NCBI GenBank assembly: GCA_022425465.1
Contig: JAKMFK010000118.1
Coordinates: 1 to 8,550 of the forward strand
DNA length: 8,550 bases
Direction: 5' to 3'
Source of the DNA: Bacteroidia bacterium
GTDB taxonomy: Bacteria; Bacteroidota; Bacteroidia; NS11-12g; UBA9320
Part shown: positions 7,771-8,550 of the stretch, one piece after another
Position numbering within the stretch: position 1 is the first letter of the stretch
Layout: each line of letters starts with the position of its first letter
Position numbers and translations under genes: made by a program
The notes under the pieces: model-generated
The model's database searches: none
Told to the model about the DNA's origin: nothing
The model's input: only the letters and a program-made list of their open reading frames with translations

Positions 7771-8550
7771 GTTTTACGAAGTAAATAATAAAAACGATAC
7801 GAAAGTCCTATTGCAGATATAGTAAGACCTATACTTAAAGCTATCCAGATACCGTTCAACCCGGTCCACAAATAGTTATAATGTGATAACTTGGAGAGTA
7901 TATATCCCGAGGGGATAGCAATTATCCAATAGGCTAGAAATATGAAGAAACTGGGAAGTTTAACATCTGTGATTCCTCTCAATAAAGCAACAGAAATTGC
8001 TTGAATACCATCGCTTAACTGAAAGAAGGCAGCGATAATTAAAAGATGAGCCCCCATTTGAATTATTTCAGTTTTGTCTGAGAACAATTGTGCAAGAAAA
8101 TTATTGAAAAACAGGAAAATAATAGCGAAAAAACCCATAACAATAAATCCAATTTGCCAAGATGCTTTCCCATACTTTTTTACATGAATAAGGTTTTTAT
8201 TTCCATAGGCTTTAGCTACACATATACTTCCTCCTGCTGCAATTCCTCCAGCGAACATATAGGTGAAAGAGGCAATAGTTATTGCTAATTGATGAGCTGC
8301 TAATTCTTTACCTCCAAGCCACCCAGCCATCACAGCTGCAGCTGCAAAAGCAGCTACTTCAAAAAAATATTGCAAACCGCTAGGGAAGCCCAATCGAATT
8401 ATTTTTTTAAAAAATTTTATCCTATTTGATATTCTCAAAGATGAAATGAAATTAGAAAATTGTAACGGAGTATTTTGGGAATTGAAAAGTATAATGAGCA
8501 TGCTAGTAGCCATATATACTCTTGATATTATTGTAGCATATCCAGCACCA
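7767..8550 (-). CDS. MATE family (NorM/YdhE-like) cation-drug antiporter, N-terminal half outside window
   Basis: The frame is open to the right edge; 260 residues are visible out of a usual 450 or so, and the true start lies beyond 8550. An ATG at 8513 is internal, because the 12 codons before it (GAGYATIISRVY) continue the family pattern. The fragment covers about the last seven of twelve membrane helices, including the second-half repeat GFPSGLQYFFEVAAFAAAAV, LAAHQLAITIASFTYMFAGG and the motif FQLSDGIQAISVALLRGITD, typical of NorM-like transporters. Such proteins export organic cations or dyes from the cytoplasm in exchange for Na+ or H+ across the inner membrane; the substrate here is unknown. 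The conserved first-half acidic residue cannot be checked. The gene ends in TGA overlapping the ATG of the barrel-protein gene. Confidence 0.94.
   Translation of the reverse strand, partial: GAGYATIISRVYMATSMLIILFNSQNTPLQFSNFISSLRISNRIKFFKKIIRLGFPSGLQYFFEVAAFAAAAVMAGWLGGKELAAHQLAITIASFTYMFAGGIAAGGSICVAKAYGNKNLIHVKKYGKASWQIGFIVMGFFAIIFLFFNNFLAQLFSDKTEIIQMGAHLLIIAAFFQLSDGIQAISVALLRGITDVKLPSFFIFLAYWIIAIPSGYILSKLSHYNYLWTGLNGIWIALSIGLTISAIGLSYRFYYLLRKT

Noticed and set aside
8088..8288. Plus-strand frame inside the MATE gene
   Set aside because: It is antisense to conserved membrane helices, with composition explained by the opposite strand.
1..8550. CRISPR array, tRNA/rRNA, insertion sequence, phage or attachment-site signals
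   Set aside because: No regularly spaced direct repeats, no cloverleaf or rRNA-like stretch and no transposase or integrase motif were seen; intergenic space is too small to hold them.

Overview
The window looks like a chromosomal segment from an AT-rich member of the Bacteroidetes (Bacteroidota), probably Flavobacteriales-like. The evidence is a large secreted protein ending in a gliding-motility/type IX secretion C-terminal domain, a second large secreted protein with lamin-tail domains and a similar C-terminal module, starts without Shine-Dalgarno sequences, and upstream motifs of the Bacteroidetes form TTG-N17~19-TAnnTTTG. No mobile element, tRNA, rRNA or CRISPR array is visible. Genes are packed tightly and no gene-free stretch exceeds about 100 bases.

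Left part, minus strand (1-3184): a secreted lamin-tail-domain protein gene is followed 7 bases downstream by murQ (MurNAc-6-phosphate etherase, cell-wall sugar recycling), which runs off the left edge. The lamin-tail gene is broken by four separate lesions: two in-frame TGA codons and two one-base losses in homopolymer runs. Reading through them restores one continuous product of about 856 residues with a signal peptide, two lamin-tail domains and a C-terminal surface/sorting-type domain. It is annotated as a recent pseudogene, although sequencing error cannot be excluded for the homopolymer lesions.

Middle, plus strand (3283-7044): a 98-base divergent intergenic region with promoter-like motifs on both strands leads to a predicted DEDDy 3'-5' exonuclease. 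This overlaps by ATGA a class I SAM-dependent RNA methyltransferase-like gene. After 58 bases comes a 716-residue secreted protein with an Fn3-like domain, three PKD domains, Ig-like repeats and a CHU_C-type T9SS C-terminal domain.

Right part, minus strand (7045-8550): a MATE-family efflux transporter, entering from the right edge without its N-terminal half, overlaps by ATGA a small secreted, probably outer-membrane beta-barrel protein. The stop codon of the barrel gene directly abuts the stop codon of the 716-residue protein, with no intervening base.

I see no convincing undescribed system. The most informative anomaly is the four-lesion lamin-tail gene next to intact, densely packed neighbours.
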